Shown in pieces: positions 8,775-16,929 of a stretch of DNA of 64,000 bases; positions within the stretch are counted from its first letter, which is position 1, and the number at the start of each line of letters is the position of its first letter. This DNA comes from Candidatus Aminicenantota bacterium. GTDB lineage: Bacteria > Acidobacteriota > Aminicenantia > Aminicenantales > Aminicenantaceae. Location of the stretch: contig CP070750.1 of the NCBI GenBank assembly GCA_020348385.1, positions 3,472,332 through 3,536,331 of the forward strand. The letters run 5' to 3'. The position numbers were made by a program, and so were the translations under genes. The notes beneath the pieces are model-generated. The model did not search any database and was not told where the DNA came from. It saw only the letters and a program-made list of their open reading frames with translations.

Positions 8775-11171
8775 ATGCTTAAAAACTACTTGAAAATTGC
8801 CTTTGTCAATCTCAAAAAACACAAAGCTTTTTCCTTTATCAATATTTTCGGCTTGGCTATCGGCATGGCGTGCTGTATCTTGATCGCTGCCTATGTGTTC
8901 CACGAGCTAAGTTACGACAAATTCCATGAAAAAGCCGAAAGGATCTATCGATTGCGGTCTGAATTAAAAATTTCTGGGGATGACCTCGATATTCCCAAAT
9001 CCAGTCCTCCGATGGCCGACTATCTCGTCAAAAATTATCCCGAGGTTATCGATGCTGTCCGACTTCGCAAAATAGGAAGAGTGCCCATCCGATACAGAGA
9101 AAACTTGGATTATGAGGATCACATTTTTTTTGCTGATAATTCGGTGTTCAATATCTTCACTTTTCCCCTAGTAAAAGGTGATTCCCGAACGGCCTTGAGT
9201 ACGGCCCATTCTTGCGTCATCACAGAGGACATGGCCCAAAAGTATTTCGGATCGGAAGATCCCACCGGCAGACTATTGAACCTCAACGATCAATTTGATT
9301 TCACGGTCACCGGTGTCATGAAAAATGTTCCGCACAATTCCCATTTTATCTTCAACATGCTCTGCTCCTTCGAGACATACGCCCAAAACTTCAAACGGGA
9401 CATGAATAACTGGCTGTCTATCAACAACTACACCTATGTTCTTCTTGAAAAGGGTGCTGACTACAAAAAATTGGAGCTGAAACTTCCCGCAATGATCGAA
9501 AAAAACGTGGGAACCATGTTGAAATATGTCAAGGGAGAAATGGTCCTCTCATTGCAGCCCCTCACAAACATTCATTTATACTCTGAGCTGATGCAAGAGA
9601 TTTCAGGGAACAGCAATATCGTCTATGTCTATATTTTCTCGGCCATCGCGCTTTTTATCCTGGCCATTGCTTGCATCAATTTCATGAATCTTTCGACGGC
9701 TCGGTCTGCGAACAGGGCAAGAGAAGTGGGAATGCGCAAGGTCTTGGGCGCAGATAGAGGAAAAATCATCCGGCAGTTCTTGAGCGAGTCGATTTTAAAC
9801 AGCATCATATCATGTGTCATTGCCCTGATTGTTGTGGATCTCACTCTACCGTTGTTTCGGTCTATATCGGGCATTGATTTGCGGATCGATTACACTCAAA
9901 ATTTTTGGCTGATTCCTGGGCTTGTGGGATTGGCCGTGTTTGTAGGGTTGATCGCAGGCAGCTACCCAGCTTTTTTCTTATCAGGATTCCAGACCACACG
10001 CGTTCTCAAGGGAGAGTACAAGGCCGGCAAAGCAGGCAATCGGTTTCGGAGTGTCCTCGTGATCGTTCAGTTCACCATCTCTATTGCTCTTATTGTCAGC
10101 ACGATCATCGTTTTTAACCAGCTCAATTACATGAAAAACAGAGGATTGGGATTCCTGAAGGAACAGGTTGTGGTCATTCCCATCAGCGACGAGAGCACGC
10201 TGAGCACACTCAGGCCTGTCAAACAGGAATTGGAAAACCACACCGGTATCGTACGAGCTGCTGCCTCTTCCCATGTCCCGGGCCAGACGACCTATTTCAA
10301 TCCTTTTATCCCGGAAGGCTTTTCCTTAGAGCAGATGCAGTACATGGGCGAACTCTACATCGACCATGAATTCATTCCCACGATGGGCATCGAAATAGTG
10401 GCTGGGAGGAATTTTTCTGAAGAATTCACGACCGATATCTCGGAATCCGTCATCATCAACGAAACAGCCGCTCAAAAATTCAGTTGGGATGATCCTGTCG
10501 GCAAGACCATTCAAGAAGTGTCCACGTCAGGGAGATTGAGTGAATACACAGTTATCGGAGTTGTAAAAGATTTTCACATGGAGTCCCTTCGCAAGAAAAT
10601 CGCTCCTCTTTTTATCGGTTACACGACGCATAACATCAATTCCCTTTCTGTCCGTATCAAAACGGAAAATATTCCGGCGACCTTGTCTTTTTTGGAGAGT
10701 AAAATGAGGATGCTCGATCCCTTCCGGCCTTTTGAATATGCTTTTCTGGATGATTCCTTCGACGCTCAATACAGAGCTGAGGAGAGATTGAGCAGGGTTT
10801 TTTCCTATTTTGCTATCCTGGCCGTGTTTATCGCTTGTTTGGGCTTGTTCGGTTTGGCATCTTTCACGGCCGAGCAGAGAACCAAGGAGATAGGGATACG
10901 CAAGGTCTTAGGAGCTTCGGTATCGGGCATAGTCTTGCTCCTGTCCAAGGAATTTACGAAGTGGGTGCTGATCGCCAATGCCATCGCTTGGCCCATCGCC
11001 TATTTTGCGTTGCGCATATGGCTCCAAGGATTTGCCTACCGAACCAACCTCACTTTTACGGCCTTTATTTTTTCCGCAGTCATTTCTCTGCTTGTTGCCG
11101 TCCTCACTGTCAACTATCAGGCCATCAAATCAGCTGTGACAAATCCTGTTGACTCCTTACGATATGAATAA
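8775..11171 (+). CDS. FtsX/MacB-type ABC transporter permease (copy 2)
   Basis: The start is ATG 8775 (MLKNYLKIAF), with AGGAG six bases upstream; the longer frame to 8742 has no ribosome site. The 798-residue protein shows the N-terminal helix FSFINIFGLAIGMACCILI, a MacB-like periplasmic domain, the CINFMNLSTARSANRAREVG coupling region followed by MRKVLGA, a second periplasmic domain, a second EQRTKEIGIRKVLGAS segment and the common NPVDSLRYE end. It lies head to head with copy 1, separated by about 230 bases that must hold both promoters. A TATAAG at about 8730 is a possible -10. No ATPase gene is adjacent. Confidence 0.94.
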   Translation: MLKNYLKIAFVNLKKHKAFSFINIFGLAIGMACCILIAAYVFHELSYDKFHEKAERIYRLRSELKISGDDLDIPKSSPPMADYLVKNYPEVIDAVRLRKIGRVPIRYRENLDYEDHIFFADNSVFNIFTFPLVKGDSRTALSTAHSCVITEDMAQKYFGSEDPTGRLLNLNDQFDFTVTGVMKNVPHNSHFIFNMLCSFETYAQNFKRDMNNWLSINNYTYVLLEKGADYKKLELKLPAMIEKNVGTMLKYVKGEMVLSLQPLTNIHLYSELMQEISGNSNIVYVYIFSAIALFILAIACINFMNLSTARSANRAREVGMRKVLGADRGKIIRQFLSESILNSIISCVIALIVVDLTLPLFRSISGIDLRIDYTQNFWLIPGLVGLAVFVGLIAGSYPAFFLSGFQTTRVLKGEYKAGKAGNRFRSVLVIVQFTISIALIVSTIIVFNQLNYMKNRGLGFLKEQVVVIPISDESTLSTLRPVKQELENHTGIVRAAASSHVPGQTTYFNPFIPEGFSLEQMQYMGELYIDHEFIPTMGIEIVAGRNFSEEFTTDISESVIINETAAQKFSWDDPVGKTIQEVSTSGRLSEYTVIGVVKDFHMESLRKKIAPLFIGYTTHNINSLSVRIKTENIPATLSFLESKMRMLDPFRPFEYAFLDDSFDAQYRAEERLSRVFSYFAILAVFIACLGLFGLASFTAEQRTKEIGIRKVLGASVSGIVLLLSKEFTKWVLIANAIAWPIAYFALRIWLQGFAYRTNLTFTAFIFSAVISLLVAVLTVNYQAIKSAVTNPVDSLRYE

Positions 11172-11265
11172 CTGAACTCCCTTCCCTTCAGTTTCTTTAT
11201 AAACCAATTTTGCATTGACGTGTGGAATTTTTGTATGGTAGGGTACATTCATACGAGGAGATATT

Positions 11266-11655
11266 ATGTTTAAAGAAAAAAAATCGGATGTATCAATTGT
11301 CGGGATTGTTTTATTCTGCCTATCTGCGACCTTCCTTGCCTCTGTACAGGAAACGAACTATGAGGCTTTATTGGGAGAGTGGGATGTGCAGACAGAGGAC
11401 GGACAGTTTGCGTTTGTTTTTACCTTTTCCTTGGAGGAGGATACCCTAACCGGAATGTTCGAGGGCCCAAGCGGTGAGGTTGAAATGGAAGATATTTCTT
11501 TTGAAAATAACGAGCTTATGTTCACCGTGACTGTCGATGCCGGCGGCCAGATGTTCGTTGTCGATTTTTCCGCCACGATCGAAGAAGATTCCATGGAAGG
11601 TTTTCTTTCAATGGAGATGGGCGAGATGAACTTCAGCGGAAAGAAACGGAATTAG
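11266..11655 (+). CDS. Small secreted beta-rich protein, tandem copy A
   Basis: This 129-residue protein has an N-terminal hydrophobic leader (about 10-27, IVGIVLFCLSATFLAS). The mature domain begins LLGEWDVQTEDGQFAF and continues as alternating strands, including NELMFTV and DFSATIEEDSMEGFLSM, ending GKKRN. The pattern suggests a small beta-barrel or lipocalin-like fold. It is a close paralogue of the next gene and resembles the C-terminal domain of the exported methyltransferase at 5091. GAGGAG lies six bases before the ATG. The function is not recognised; a ligand- or lipid-binding role would be a guess. Confidence 0.75.
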   Translation: MFKEKKSDVSIVGIVLFCLSATFLASVQETNYEALLGEWDVQTEDGQFAFVFTFSLEEDTLTGMFEGPSGEVEMEDISFENNELMFTVTVDAGGQMFVVDFSATIEEDSMEGFLSMEMGEMNFSGKKRN

Positions 11656-11667
11656 CCCGTTTTCGCT
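11644..11667 (+). terminator. Hairpin over the stop codon of tandem copy A
   Basis: The stem AAACGG/CCGTTT with a seven-base loop containing the TAG stop codon is followed by TCGCTTTTT. This could be a weak intrinsic terminator or an attenuator that lowers expression of copy B. A similar hairpin spans the stop codon of copy B. Confidence 0.45.
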
Positions 11668-11689
11668 TTTTAAAGCTTGAGGAGAAACA

Positions 11690-12079
11690 ATGAAAAAAGC
11701 AAAATTTCTGGTTTTATCTATTGTGGGGATAATCTTCTTCAGTTTGATCGTGGCCTCCCTTTCAGCCGTTCAAAATGCGAAATATGAAGGACTTCTTGGG
11801 GAATGGGATGTCCAGACAGAAGACGGCCAGTACACGTTTGTGTTTATCTTCTCTATGGAGGGAGAGAATCTTAAAGGCTTATTTAAGGGGACATCTGGGG
11901 ATTATGAGATGGAAGACCTCTCCTACAAAGGCAACGAGCTCTCCTTCACCGTAAACATCGATGCTGGCGGTCAGACCATGACGATTGATTACAGCGCCAC
12001 AATCAAAGAAGATACCCTTGAAGGCTATCTCTCGATGGAGTACGGCGAAGCAAACATCACCGGCAAAAAACGGAAATAA
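11690..12079 (+). CDS. Small secreted beta-rich protein, tandem copy B
   Basis: This 129-residue paralogue of the preceding gene has a clearer signal peptide (FLVLSIVGIIFFSLIVASLS). The domain runs LLGEWDVQTEDGQYTFVFIF, then NELSFTVNIDAGGQTMTIDY, and ends TGKKRK. It lies 34 bases after copy A, with TGAGGAG before the ATG. The two mature domains are very similar throughout with no indels, which points to a fairly recent tandem duplication. Copy A is more acidic and methionine-rich than copy B, so the pair may have diverged in binding properties. The function is not recognised. Confidence 0.75.
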   Translation: MKKAKFLVLSIVGIIFFSLIVASLSAVQNAKYEGLLGEWDVQTEDGQYTFVFIFSMEGENLKGLFKGTSGDYEMEDLSYKGNELSFTVNIDAGGQTMTIDYSATIKEDTLEGYLSMEYGEANITGKKRK

Positions 12080-12085
12080 TCCGTT
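12069..12085. terminator. Hairpin at the end of tandem copy B
   Basis: AACGGA-AATAA-TCCGTT overlaps the TAA stop and is followed by a T-rich run (TATCGTTTATTT). It lies in the short gap before the convergent RRM gene and may terminate transcription from the left. Confidence 0.45.
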
Positions 12086-12110
12086 TATCGTTTATTTGCT
12101 GATTTCTGGC

Positions 12111-12413
12111 TTAATATCTACGGTAACCGCGATCTCCGCCTCTGCTACCGCCTCCGCCTCCGAAACTGGAATTTCGTTCTTTTGGTGGACGGGCTTCGTC
12201 GACCCTCAACGTGCGGCCTTTGTGATTGGAACCATTCAAAGCTTCTTTCGCTTTTTCAGCTTCTGACGGGCTGGACATTTCAACGAATCCAAACCCTCTC
12301 CCTTCGATAACTTTGACTTCTTTAACTTCTCCGTGACTGGAAAACATTTCTTTCAGATCTTCTTCAGATACAGAATAACTGAAATTTCCCACATAAAGTT
12401 TGCTACCTTGCAT
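12111..12413 (-). CDS. RRM-type RNA-binding protein
   Basis: This 100-residue protein has a single RNA-recognition motif: RNP2 is LYVGNF (about 6-11) and RNP1 is RGFGFVEM (about 39-46). A short glycine/arginine-rich tail (GGGGGSRGGDRGYRRY) follows. Such proteins act as RNA chaperones and are often induced by cold. It lies 74 bases downstream of the DEAD-box helicase in the same direction, so the two probably share a transcript and act together on structured RNA. GGAG is close upstream of the ATG. Confidence 0.92.
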   Translation of the reverse strand: MQGSKLYVGNFSYSVSEEDLKEMFSSHGEVKEVKVIEGRGFGFVEMSSPSEAEKAKEALNGSNHKGRTLRVDEARPPKERNSSFGGGGGSRGGDRGYRRY

Positions 12414-12486
12414 TCTTTTCTCCTTTGTTTTCTTTTTCTTTATCAGTCAACATGTGTTATTGACCTTTCTGAAACGAATAGACTTT

Positions 12487-13752
12487 TTAAACCGCAAATT
12501 GTCTTGCTCTATCCGGATTCTTTTTTCTCTGGAAATTTTTAGAACGTGAATTTTTCCGGTCCTTTTTTGATCTATCGTTTCGAAACCTTTTTTTCGAATC
12601 TGCTCTTATACTATTATCCGTGGCAAACAGATTATCCTCCGCTGCCTGCACAGGAATTTTCATGCCGATAAAGGATTCGATGGCCTCTATGTGATCTGCG
12701 GTGCCTTCGCTGGCGAATGATATGGCTTTCCCTGAATTTCCGGCACGGGCTGTTCGCCCGATCCGATGGACATAATTTTCACAATCCTGAGGAATATCAT
12801 AGTTGATGACCATCTCCAAGTCGTCGATGTGGAGTCCTCGGGCGGCAACATCCGTGGCGACCAGAAAGGCGAACTTTCCTTCCATAAAGTCTTTGATGAT
12901 ATTCAATCTCCGTTTCTGGGGGAGGTCTCCGGTCAAGTGTTGGCTGTTAAATCCATTTTGCTGCAGATTTTTTGCCAGGCGAAAAGCTGAATGCCGCATA
13001 TTCGTGAAAATAAGTGCGTTCTGGGGAGTCTGATCCTTCAGTATGCCCAGCATGAGGTTCATCTTGATGTGGCTTTTGACATGGTAGAGTTCCTGTGAAA
13101 TGGTATCGACTGTCAGCTTTTCAGGAGTGACTTCGATGAATTTTGGGCTTTTCATGTTTTCGATGGCGATTTTGCGGGAAACGCGGTTCAGTGTCGCGCT
13201 GAAAAGCATATTTTGCCGGGCATGACGGGGGGGCATTTTCCGGATAATATTCGTGATGTCCGGGAGAAATCCCATGTCGAACAGACGATCGGCTTCATCG
13301 ATGACCAGGAATCCGAAATTTTTGAGCTTCAGGTGACCTTTTTGGCTGAGATCCAGCAATCTTCCTGGTGTGCCGATGACTATATCAAGTCCTTTTTTTA
13401 AGGATGCCAGTTGGGCAGCATAACCCACTCCGCCGAAAAAACTGCCTATGGCTAATCCCAAGTGGCGGTTCAGCAACCGAGCTTCTTTTTCGATCTGAAC
13501 AGCCAGCTCCCTGGTGGGCACGATGATCAGTGCCTTTTTTCTTTTGGACGTGCGATCTTTGATATTGTTGTTGAACAGTGTGATTAAAAACGCGGCAGTC
13601 TTGCCGGTTCCTGTTTGGGATTGTACGGCCACATCCAATCCGCGAAGAGTGACTTCCAAGGTTTGTTTTTGGACTGCCGTCATTTCTTTATAGCCTCGAT
13701 CCGTTATTCCGTGCAGAAGACGGGGTTCGAGGTGGAATTCATTGAAGTTCAT
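12487..13752 (-). CDS. DEAD-box RNA helicase (RhlE-like)
   Basis: This 421-residue ATP-dependent RNA helicase has all core motifs: Q motif region GYKEMTAVQ, Walker A QSQTGTGKT (44-52), PTREL, TPGR, DEAD at 152-155, FSAT, ATDVAARG and HRIGRTAR. After the two RecA domains comes a short basic tail (about 385-421) rich in Lys, Arg and Asn, likely for non-specific RNA binding. This layout fits RhlE-type helicases used in ribosome assembly and cold adaptation. It is first in an operon with the RRM gene. A good promoter lies 91 bases upstream of the ATG. Confidence 0.94.
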   Translation of the reverse strand: MNFNEFHLEPRLLHGITDRGYKEMTAVQKQTLEVTLRGLDVAVQSQTGTGKTAAFLITLFNNNIKDRTSKRKKALIIVPTRELAVQIEKEARLLNRHLGLAIGSFFGGVGYAAQLASLKKGLDIVIGTPGRLLDLSQKGHLKLKNFGFLVIDEADRLFDMGFLPDITNIIRKMPPRHARQNMLFSATLNRVSRKIAIENMKSPKFIEVTPEKLTVDTISQELYHVKSHIKMNLMLGILKDQTPQNALIFTNMRHSAFRLAKNLQQNGFNSQHLTGDLPQKRRLNIIKDFMEGKFAFLVATDVAARGLHIDDLEMVINYDIPQDCENYVHRIGRTARAGNSGKAISFASEGTADHIEAIESFIGMKIPVQAAEDNLFATDNSIRADSKKRFRNDRSKKDRKNSRSKNFQRKKNPDRARQFAV

Positions 13753-13842
13753 TTATTTTCCTTGTTAATTGATTAAAACATGAGGCGGGGAATGTCAGAG
13801 AAGATTTTCTAGACTATTTTCCTTCCAAATGTTCGAAAACGC

Positions 13843-13871
13843 AGTATAACCGATAAATAAACGGATTGCAA
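13843..13871 (-). promoter_or_regulatory. Sigma-70-type promoter for the helicase-RRM operon
   Basis: On the minus strand TTGCAA (13866-13871) is separated by 17 bases from TATACT (13843-13848). Transcription would start near 13836 and leave an 80-90-base leader before the helicase ATG, long enough for RNA-structure control. Confidence 0.65.
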
Positions 13872-13883
13872 GTGAAATTATTG

Positions 13884-14864
13884 TCAGATTGAGCGGAAAT
13901 TCACAAGCTTTTGATCGATCTCATCCCAGAGATGCAATCGAAGAGACCGAAGGCTTTTACGTATCGTAAGCGGTTCGACCTCTTTCAAATCAGGCACGGC
14001 TTCATAACATTCTTCCAATCTGTAATTAGGAATCAATGGTCGTATGTGGTGAATGTGGTGATAGCCGATACTGCCGGTGAACCACTGCAATATCTTCGGG
14101 AGCTTGTAGAAGGAACTCCCCTTCATCGCGGCTTTCATCCGGTCCCACTCTTCATGGCGAGTCCAATACACTCCATCAAAATTATGCTGGATATAAAACA
14201 GCCAGAGACCCAGCATCCCGCCAATGAAAAGGATGGGGAGTTGAATCAGGATATATGTGCGTAAACCTAAGGTGAAACCTGCAAGCGAAACGACCACCAA
14301 GATCCCTAGATTTGTGAAATGAACGCTGTTGCGCTCCTGTTTGCTCTGTGACCCAATGGGAACCCGCTGATAGAGGAGAAAAATAACAATGGGGCCCAGG
14401 ATAAACACGACAAAGGGATTCCGAGCCAGCCGGTAAACCAATCGTTTCCATTTGGATGATTCGAGATATTCCTGTTTGGTCAATGTCCAAAAGTCTCCTT
14501 CACCACGCCGATCGAGGTCAGCGACTGTGGCATGGTGCCTCCAGTGTGAAGCTCTCCACTTATCATAAGCGGCAAAGGTTAAGACACCAGATATATATCC
14601 AAAAATCCGGTTAGCTTTTTTTGATGAGAAGAACGACTGGTGTGCGCAATCATGGAAAAGAATAAAAAGCCGGACCATGAATAATCCGGCTGGAATGGTT
14701 ATAAGAAGAATCACCCAATAAGGGTAGCCTGTCTGTATGGCTCGGATCATCAAAAACCACAATAGAAAATAGGGCACTAAAGTGTTGATAATTTGCCAAA
14801 TGGATTTGCGTAGAATGGGGGCCTCGAACTGTGCTGTGGTCATATACCATTCGGGTCTGGACAC
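13884..14864 (-). CDS. Membrane fatty acid desaturase
   Basis: This is an integral membrane di-iron enzyme that introduces a double bond into acyl chains. The three histidine boxes are HDCAHQS, HWRHH and YHHIHH, separated by paired hydrophobic helices as in the family. I place the start at GTG 14864 (VSRPEWYM, 326 residues), with AGGGG 10-11 bases upstream; ATG 14843 is an alternative. The frame open to 14981 would run through the promoter and lacks a ribosome site. It is divergent from an XRE regulator and close to two acyltransferase genes, which suggests control of membrane fluidity. A promoter overlapping a palindrome lies about 55-80 bases upstream. Confidence 0.9.
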   Translation of the reverse strand: MSRPEWYMTTAQFEAPILRKSIWQIINTLVPYFLLWFLMIRAIQTGYPYWVILLITIPAGLFMVRLFILFHDCAHQSFFSSKKANRIFGYISGVLTFAAYDKWRASHWRHHATVADLDRRGEGDFWTLTKQEYLESSKWKRLVYRLARNPFVVFILGPIVIFLLYQRVPIGSQSKQERNSVHFTNLGILVVVSLAGFTLGLRTYILIQLPILFIGGMLGLWLFYIQHNFDGVYWTRHEEWDRMKAAMKGSSFYKLPKILQWFTGSIGYHHIHHIRPLIPNYRLEECYEAVPDLKEVEPLTIRKSLRSLRLHLWDEIDQKLVNFRSI

Positions 14865-14916
14865 TAAAATATTTTCCCCTAGAGTGAATGACTTTAAGAG
14901 GCATATCCGAACAACA

Positions 14917-14945
14917 ACAATAATTCCTTTTGACAAAATTGTCAA
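14917..14945 (-). promoter_or_regulatory. Desaturase promoter overlapping an operator-like palindrome
   Basis: On the minus strand TTGACA (14940-14945) lies 17 bases from TATTGT (14917-14922). The -35 is one arm of the inverted repeat TTGACAAAATTGTCAA at 14930-14945, so a bound repressor would block RNA polymerase. The neighbouring divergent XRE regulator is the obvious candidate, but this is inference. Confidence 0.6.
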
Positions 14946-15115
14946 TGAATTGGCGGATGCAGTTCCTTGCGCATTTGACACCTATCTTGTTCCTTGATAT
15001 CCTTTTGCCGGGTGAAATAGGCAACTAAGGGGATAACAATGGCCCTACTTCACCAAAACTCTCGAAATGAGGATTGAATGAATCTTATCTTGTATTGAAG
15101 GAATGATCGATAGAG

Positions 15116-15125
15116 AGATATATCT
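15116..15125. promoter_or_regulatory. Short palindrome before the XRE gene
   Basis: AGATATATCT is a perfect 10-bp palindrome 25 bases upstream of the XRE start codon, a possible autoregulatory site. It differs from the desaturase palindrome. Confidence 0.3.
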
Positions 15126-15150
15126 TTATTCTTAGATTAGGGAGGAAAGA

Positions 15151-15501
15151 TTGACTAAGGCTGCACTCATAGGGAAAAGAATCAGACTCCTCAGGATGGA
15201 AAGGAATTTACATCAGGGTGATGTCGCAGAGGCTTCCGGCATTTCCAGATCACACCTAAGCAAGATTGAATCGGGCAAAGTCGAAAACCCTGGATTGTTC
15301 ACCTTGGAGAGAATAGCGAAAGCCTTAAAGGTTTCTATTTCCTATTTGTTGCATTTCGATGAGAGGAGTCTGAAAAAGAGGATTCTCGAAGTTGAAAAAA
15401 GGAAGAAGGAGCAGAGAAGAAAAAAGGAAGTATTGGAGCTGCGAGAAAAAGAGATAAGAAGATTAAAAAAGGAATTGAAGAAGTTAGAGAAAAAAAGATA
15501 A
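15151..15501 (+). CDS. XRE-family regulator with charged coiled-coil tail
   Basis: This 116-residue protein starts at TTG, chosen because GGGAGG lies just upstream. Residues about 6-65 are a Cro/C1-type helix-turn-helix (GKRIRLLRMERNLHQGDVAE, then SGISRSHLSKIESGK). The remainder is almost entirely Lys, Arg and Glu in heptad-like order, so probably a coiled coil for dimer formation. There is no ligand-binding domain. It is divergent from the desaturase and 22 bases ahead of an acyltransferase gene, so a role in lipid-composition control is likely. Confidence 0.85.
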   Translation: MTKAALIGKRIRLLRMERNLHQGDVAEASGISRSHLSKIESGKVENPGLFTLERIAKALKVSISYLLHFDERSLKKRILEVEKRKKEQRRKKEVLELREKEIRRLKKELKKLEKKR

Positions 15502-15523
15502 GGGTGGGTCACGGCTGACGACA

Positions 15524-16903
15524 ATGATTTACAAATTCATTCAGAACATCATTAAGATTGCTTTGGCCATTTTTTTCCAGAAGATCGAGATCCGTCACGG
15601 GGAGAATATCCCAGAGAGAGGGCCGGTGCTTTTGGCCGTCAATCATCCCGATTCGCAGATGGATGCATTTGTCCTAAGCTCTACCATTAAGCGGAAGGTC
15701 CATTACATCGCTCATGCCGGATTGTTTGCCAATAAACTGAAAGCGAAGTTGCTGCAAAGCTGCGGCGTGATCCCTGTATCTAGAAAGCGGGATGAATCAG
15801 AGGACGTCGGTCGGAATGTCGAGGCCTTCCAGGAGTGTTATGAGGTTCTGGAAAAGGAAAAAGTGATCGGTATTTTTCCTGAAGGCATAAGCGAAATGGC
15901 ACGTCGTGTGAGAAAGATAAAAACAGGAGCTGCCAGGATCGTGTTGGAATCAGAGCGAAGGAACAATTATGAGCTCGGTGTCAATCTTATCCCGATCGGG
16001 CTCCATTTTTTCTCGCGCAGTCGATTCCGCAGCAGAGTCCTGGTCAATGTGGGCAGACCTATCGATCTGCAGCCTTATTTTTCTTTAAATGGGAAGGATA
16101 ATGTCGAGGCCGTTGTTCGACTTACGGCCAAGATCCAGGAAAGTTTGGAGCACCTCACTGTTAATGTCCAACATACGGAATTGGATCGCTTTGTGAGGGA
16201 TATCGAGAGCATCTATCGGGATGATTTAATGACCCAAACCCTGGCCGATCATAAATCGTCCAAAAAGATCGTCGCAGAGTTTGTCATCACGCAGAAGATT
16301 GCCGATTGTGTGGAATATTTCCACGAAAACAACCCCCAAAAAGTGCGTGACATGGAAGAGAAAATCTCCGATTACAAGCGGAAATTGAAGCGGCTTCATT
16401 TGAAGGACATCATGGTAAGGGAAAAGACAAGCATAAAAAAGCTTTTTAGAGCCGAGTTAACAGGAATTGCCAAAGCGATCGTTGGATTTCCCCTCGCAGT
16501 TTATGGTGTTCTTAACAATTTTTTTCCTTACAGGATAACCGAATTCATTGTAAAGAAGTTTATTGACGATAAGACCAAAATTCTGATGGCTCTTTTATTG
16601 GGAGGGGGGATCACATTTATTTTATTCTATGGAGCCCAATTTTTTCTGGTTTGGTACCTAGCAGGATATCTATGGGCAATCCTGTATTTTTGCACTTTGC
16701 CTTTATCCGGCTTTTTTGCATTGGATTATGGAAAGGAAATCCGGCAAATTCAGGAGCGCATCAGTTTTTCCTTTTTTCTTTTTACAAACAAGCACTTGAT
16801 AGGTAAAATGCGTCGTACGAGGAATATGCTGATAGCGGAAATGAATTCCTGTAAAGATGAATATCTCGAAAAGATGAATAAAGAAACTAGCGGAAATAAA
16901 TAG
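15524..16903 (+). CDS. PlsC-like acyltransferase with C-terminal membrane domain
   Basis: This 459-residue protein has the acyltransferase block I as NHPDSQMD (about 39-46), the H-x5-D variant seen as NHPNSxxD in glycerol-phosphate acyltransferase relatives, and block III as FPEGIS. A central helical region is followed by hydrophobic helices near 360-410 (ILMALLLGGGITFILFYGAQ and following). It likely transfers acyl groups to glycerol phosphate or a lysolipid at the inner membrane. It sits between the XRE regulator and a deacetylase with short gaps, forming a three-gene operon. The ribosome site is weak. Confidence 0.85.
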   Translation: MIYKFIQNIIKIALAIFFQKIEIRHGENIPERGPVLLAVNHPDSQMDAFVLSSTIKRKVHYIAHAGLFANKLKAKLLQSCGVIPVSRKRDESEDVGRNVEAFQECYEVLEKEKVIGIFPEGISEMARRVRKIKTGAARIVLESERRNNYELGVNLIPIGLHFFSRSRFRSRVLVNVGRPIDLQPYFSLNGKDNVEAVVRLTAKIQESLEHLTVNVQHTELDRFVRDIESIYRDDLMTQTLADHKSSKKIVAEFVITQKIADCVEYFHENNPQKVRDMEEKISDYKRKLKRLHLKDIMVREKTSIKKLFRAELTGIAKAIVGFPLAVYGVLNNFFPYRITEFIVKKFIDDKTKILMALLLGGGITFILFYGAQFFLVWYLAGYLWAILYFCTLPLSGFFALDYGKEIRQIQERISFSFFLFTNKHLIGKMRRTRNMLIAEMNSCKDEYLEKMNKETSGNK

Positions 16904-16929
16904 GAGCGGAGGTACAGAAGATCATAGCG

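Noticed and set aside
8545..8793. Plus-strand frame of 82 residues between divergent permeases
   Set aside because: It has no ribosome site, overlaps the start of permease copy 2 in another frame, and occupies the region needed for two promoters.
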